A DNA stretch of 64,000 nucleotides from Euglena gracilis (Eukaryota > Euglenida > Euglenophyceae > Euglenales): NCBI GenBank assembly GCA_039621445.1, contig CP154957.1, forward strand, positions 33,435,979-33,499,978, read 5' to 3'. The notes below the pieces were generated by a model that did not search any database, was not told the origin of the DNA, and worked only from the letters and a program-made list of their open reading frames with translations. Position 1 is the stretch's first letter, and every line of letters starts with the position of its first letter. Of the stretch, positions 24,601 to 30,600 are shown one piece after another. A program made the translations under genes and the position numbers.

Positions 24601-27600
24601 ACAATGGCTCAAAACTTGCAATTATATTGCAAACTGACCAAATTTCTGTTTTTTTTGTCCATGCAGCAGAAGTGCATTAATCCCCGAATCCGCAATTTCT
24701 GCATTTTTCAAATTCCTCCAGTATCAACCCCCCTGATTTTGACCCGGACAAGGCTTCTGCCGGATGGTTCACAGCCCCCCCCCCCCCGGCAGGGTATTAG
24801 AGAGTGGTAGTATTGCGGAGGGGGGAGAGGGGTGGTCAGACCCCCCCCCCCCAGGGTCGAGGGGGGTCTAGACAACCCCCTCCTCTCCCCCTCGGACCGA
24901 AGGGGGGGGGGTCCGGGAACCCCAATAATTTTTGGCGCGCCGGGGAAGATGAAATTTTTGGTGTATGTTTTGCCCGATTTTTCAAAAAAAGTGCGCAAAA
25001 AAACGTGATTTTGGGGCATTTTCAAGGTCAAAAAATTTTTCTGGCATTTTGCCGGAAGATTTTTCCCCCCCCCCCCCCCTCCAGGGGTCCAGGCCCTCCC
25101 CACTCAATTAATACCTTGCCCATGGGAACCCCCCCCTAATGGACCCCCCCAGGGTCTTTTGGCAAAAGCCTGCCCTGGATTGTTGGACTCAAGTAACCCC
25201 CCCCCCCAAAGTTGCCCCCAAACATCGGTAAAGTAATAATGCGCCTGGCCAAAAATCGATCATTTTGGCCGCGACACACTGTTCAGGTGGGTGTCCTCCC
25301 ACCCCCTCTTTAACCATGTGTGGGGGGGGCTCCAACCCACTTGCTTTTATATCAAGGTCATTAGTTGTTGTGTGTTCTTGTCATGTCTTGGGCTGGGGTG
25401 GTCGGTGAATTGATCCAATGATCCAAAGCAATTTAAGGACCCCCCCAAGTTGGTTTTTGGGTTTTGGGGGTCTTTGGGTTGGCACCTCGTCCCCAAAACG
25501 TTAGCCCCAAGTTTTTAAAGCTGTTGTCCCAAGGTACACAAATATTGGCCCCAAATTCCAAAAACATTGACACAAATTACCCGAAATACGTACACGGTCT
25601 ACGGTATACGTATATGGTCCCGCACCATACAATCACTTAGTCACTGTCCCCCCCCCCCCCCGGGGGGGGGGTGACTGGTTTTTTCAGAGTGACTGACTGG
25701 TTTTTGGCCCGGACCCCCTCCCCCCGGGGGGGGGGGTCGGCAAAGAACCACAAAAGTGACCTGGCACCAAAGGCGCCGGAAAAATTTTGGTCTTTTTTTT
25801 CTTCATGTTTTGGGTCAAATTTCCTTTGGATTCCAGAATGGCCGACTCCCCCGGGGGGGGGGGGGTAGTGACTGATTGGCTTCCCGAAAAAGTGACTGAC
25901 TGGTCTTTCGAAAAGTGGAGTGACCCCTCCTCCCCCCCCGGGGGGGTCGGTAAAAAATTGTATGTCCCGCACAAGCAAACATAAAGCAGTTATAGCACCC
26001 TTTCTGTTATTGAATGCATGGGGTGGACAGGCATACAAGCTGAAAAGTGGTCAGAAGAATGAAACGATATAAGAAACAGAGTCGCCCAAAAGAGTTCAAT
26101 TCAAATTGGTTGGCGCCAATATTTTGGCAGGGTTTTGGGTGGACGAACTTGGATCAACATGGAGTTTTGCTGTAATAAATGCTCTGACTGTATATGTTCA
26201 ACACAATTCGGATCCTGTATCATCTGAACTTTTCATTTTGGCCAACAGCACTTTTAATGGGCTGTCATCAATAGTTCTTGAGGCAGGTCTTCATTGTTAT
26301 AGGGTTAAAATTGCGTGTTGCTGAAAGAACCAGTGAAGGCTCCATATTTACAGAACCCCCCCCCTGTCCAATGGAACGAAAAAATGGAGATAGAATGGTC
26401 CTGGGAATATGCGGAAATGTACCTGACCTGGGTCGATTGTGTCGAACGAGACCCCAAAAACTCAGTTAAAAATCGAGCCGGGAAAACTTTTTCCAACCTT
26501 TATTTGTCCAATTTCTGGCGCTTTCCAAAAAAGGATCATTTACCTTCCTGCCTCAAAATTACCAGTGGGGATTGCCACCAGGCTGAATTTTAAGGCGGTG
26601 CCGACCGCACCCTGCCTGGGCAGGCTCCAAGGCGCCGGAAGTTCAGAAAAGGCCATTTTGGGGCATTTTTTTTGGCCCACGATCAGGCAGGCACTGACTC
26701 CCTCCCGCGGGGGGGGGGGGGGTGCTTGCCTGCCCAGGCACTCCAGGGCACTCCGAGACCCTCCTCCCCCCTTGGGTTGGTCAATTTCAGCCTGATTGCT
26801 ACCCTGGGACACACGAGTTTTCTCACGCTGAGGGGACTTTCCCCAAGGAAGGGGATTTGGCGCTTGCCAGGCTTTGAGTTCAAGCTTGGCCAGCTGGGAA
26901 GCTGGCTCAACCAACGTTTCCGAAAAGCTGCAATCAGCCAGGCTGTATTTTAGTCGGGTGCCGACCCCACCCGGGGGGGGGGGGTGCCTGCCTGGGCAGG
27001 CACCCCAAGACACTCCAAATCCGACCCCCCGGGGGGGGGGGGGGTAGGGCACACGCCAAAAGTGCCCTAGCACAACCCCGGCGCCTTCGGCGCCGGGGAA
27101 CCAAAAATGGCCTATTTTCAAAGGAATGTGCCTGGGCACAGGCCGAAATCCGACCCCCCCCGGGGGGTCGGATTTCACAGGCACTCCGGACCCCCCCTCC
27201 CCCCCCGGGTTGGTAAAAAAACAGCCTGGCTGCAATGGGTAGCAACCCAGGTTTTGATCTCAAAAGAAGTATTATCACCCTCTCACAGATGATGAGCGCG
27301 ACGTGAGCACGCCCCCTGCTGGAGCTGGCCAAAAGGCAGGCGCCCCCTCTGGTGCTAAATTGGCCAACCACCACCACAACCAGGCTGGTTTCAGACAGTG
27401 CCTCTATCCAACCCCCCTCCCCTCCCAAGTGCTTCCACACACAAAGCAAGCTAAGCTTGATGCAAAGCTAACATCGATTCAGAAGTTCTTCACAAACATT
27501 TACGCTGAAGGTTCTGAAGGTGCTGCAAATTAATGACTTTGGCCAATTCGCTCATGTTGTGGCTCTCCTCTGGCTCAATGGCTCTCTCCATGACTGACCT

Positions 27601-30600
27601 CAATGGCTCTCTCCTCAGAGTCATTGCTCGGAGCAGTGGCATTGTTCAAGTCACCCATACAGGTGATATACTAGTTTACAAAGTGGCTGGCTAGTTTTTG
27701 GCTTCGGAACCCCAAACCCGGGGGGTTCGGCCAGGAATGGCCAGAATTGTCCCACGTGGTCCCAAACAGGGATTTTTTTAAGTTTGGACCCCCCGGGGGG
27801 GGGGGTAGGGTGGGTGGGTCCGCTAACCCCCCCCCCCCCCCCCCCCCCCCGGGGGGCCCCCCGGGAGGGGGGTTGGGATATACTTTTCGGCGCCGTAGGC
27901 GCCGAAAAAAATCTATTTTTAGCACTTTTCGCGATTTTTCGGCCATTTTTTGTGGGTCCCCCGGGACCCCCTCCCCCCCGGGGGGGCCCCAGGGGGGTGG
28001 GTGGGTGGGGGGGACCCCCCCTCCCCCCCCCGGTCTGAAAAAAACCCCTGGTCCCAAAGGCACTGGAAATTATTTAAAATTTTTGCCAAAATCCAAAATC
28101 AGTGAGCAACACCCCAGGGGTTTTGTTGGCCAACGCCACTGGTTTTATTGAAAGTGGAAAGTAACCCCAGGGGGGTTGGGTTGGTCAGCATGTTCGGTGC
28201 CCCAGCTAGAAACAGGCTGGCAATGACGAGGCATTCGACGTGGGCGACGATGAGGAAGACGTCTCCAGCGACGAGGAGGCTGCCAGTGCCCCCGCCAGGC
28301 CGGCCCCGATGCCGCAGCAGACCTTCACCAACACCATGCAGCGGGCCGCGGCCCGGGATCAAGAGGAGGAGGAGAGCACCTCGGAGGAGGAGGAGGAGGA
28401 GGGCGGCCCTCGGCCCCCAGCCCCGAAGGGGAACGAGTACAACCCCCAGGAGTACCAGAACCTCAACGTGTCCAAGGACGTGCGGGATTTGTTCCAGTTC
28501 ATCACCCAGTACAAACCGCACACCATCGACCTGGAGACCAAGTTGAAGCCATTCATTCCGGATCAGGCATTTGCTTAAGGGATTGCAGTACCCCCCCCGG
28601 GGGGGGGGCTGGACTGCAGCCAGTCCAAATTTGGCTAGTGGGATTTCTAGCAGACCCCCCCGGGGGGGTGTGCTAGCAGGGCTAGCTAGTGAAATTGTTT
28701 TTTTTTCCAGTGGCCGGCGCGAAGCGCTGCAAAATTTTTTGTGACCCCCAAAATGGCCAAAAATGCCCGTTTTGGCCATTTTTGGGAATTTTTGGAACAA
28801 AATCAGCCAAAAACCTGTTAAAAACCTCATTTTTCCTCTGGCGCTGCGCGCCGGAGGAAATTTTTTTTCCAGGCCGGGGGCCCCCCGGCCCCCCCCCCCC
28901 CCCAGGGGAGGGGGGGTCAAGCTTGTCCATTTTTTTCAGTGTCTAGCCGATTGGCTAGCCAGTACCCCCCAGGGGTCCTTAAGCAAAAGCCTGTTCCGGA
29001 TTATATCCCAGCGGTCGGTGACATCGACACGTTCATCAAGATCCCAAGGCCGGACAATAAGCCAGACAACCTGTATGCTTGCTTTTGAGGAGCGATTTGT
29101 CACTGTAAGCAGCAATTTTGAACCACAAGGATTGTGAAAAGTCGCATTTCTGACATATTTTTCTTTTCCGATTTTTTTCGGCAATTGCACAAGTGAAATT
29201 GGAAGTTGCATACTGCACATTCTTGCATTGATTTCGCTTAACAGCAGTTACATAATGGAATATATGCATGCAATTGAACAAAAGAGCCACGTGATGTTGC
29301 AAGTCTGTGCCAAGTTTTTATTTTGGTGCGAAAAAACTTTGGTGTTCTTTTTGTTTTCTTATTTCAGTGTTGTTTTGGCATTTTTTTTGTGAAAATTTAC
29401 AGGTCATTGTTTTGTATCTGCTTCATGTGTCCTGTGAGAGAAAAGTGGGAATAATTGCCCAGAATTTGTTGCATAGCAAATAATTTTGCGAATTGAAGAA
29501 TTTTTCCCAAGTTGGTGAATTTTTTTTCAGCAACTCAGTCCAGCATTTTGGGACTCCGTGGTCTGGCAGTTTTGGAATTTTTTTGGAAGTTTTTGGGATT
29601 TGCCATTTTTTTTTGTTCCCCTTTGCCTGCAGTGTGTTTTTTTCGGAATGCCTGTCCATCCAAACGCCGGCATGGCTGGCAGCTCGTTTAAAACGCAGCC
29701 AAAAAGATATTTTTTAAAAAAAATTAATTTTGGTTTTTTAAAAAAGCAACAAAACAACAAAAAAAAACATCACTGAGGGTTGTGGGCAATTTTTTTTCAT
29801 TTCAAACACAACCTTTTTTTTCCATCTGTGGACCATGTCAGGCAAAATTTTGATGGTTTCAACAAGAAAGTCGAACAACAACAACAACAAGAAATTCCAG
29901 GTTGTATTTTGTGCATCTTTTTTTTGTGAATTTGATCAGAAATGATAAAATGTTATTTGAAGCATTTTGGTACATTTTGATTTCACCCTTGCGATCAAGG
30001 GAAATCTGGTCTCGTTACTTTTTCTTTTGTTTTTTTTATAGCTTTTTTAAAGCTTTTTTTTTCGGGGAAAAAAAGCAGAAAGAAACGTTTCTTTTTTAAA
30101 GAAACCAAAAAAAACGCCAGCTACGACGGGTTGAAAGCCACGCACACACCCCGTCGACCAAGAGGGAGTCATCGACGTCTGACCGAGGACAAACTGGAGG
30201 ACATCTTCTCTGGCAAAAACTGCGTCTTAGACCAGACTCTGTTTGGAGGCCTGCATTTTGAACACAGGATTCAGAACAGAGTCTCTCAGGGGAGGGGGCG
30301 CCGCGCCTTCTCCCCGGCGCGCCCAGAAAGCAGGGAAGCCTGTGCAAAATTTTTAGTAACAAAATCAGCCAAAAAACATGTTACCCTCACCCCCCCCATT
30401 TGTCTAATTGGCTGATCGGCCTCCAGGACAAGACGGCCAATTTTGGCAAGGCTGCAAAAAGGGCTCAGCAAACCTCCAAAAACTTTCGTTTCGAAAAATT
30501 TGAAATTTACCAAATAAGAAAAGTCATGATGAATCCCACTATTCACAAAAAAAAATCAATTAATTTGCACAGGTAAAAAAATATGGGGGCAGGGAACCTC

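Larger units (their letters stand above)
24045..27288 (+). other. IFT46-like intron 3, conventional GT-AG
   Basis: Starts GTGTGTGTTT and ends TATCACCCTCTCACAG. It joins GTT-G to AT-GAT to read DVDDERDVS, which completes the second acidic repeat. It contains several CAG...CTG-type elements (E8, E3, E4, E5), so these elements also land in existing introns. An open frame at 26106-26324 has no recognised domain. Confidence 0.85.

Noticed and set aside
26106-26324. 72-codon open frame in intron 3
   Set aside because: No homology recognised, and the splice-consistent IFT46 model leaves it intronic; too short to call.
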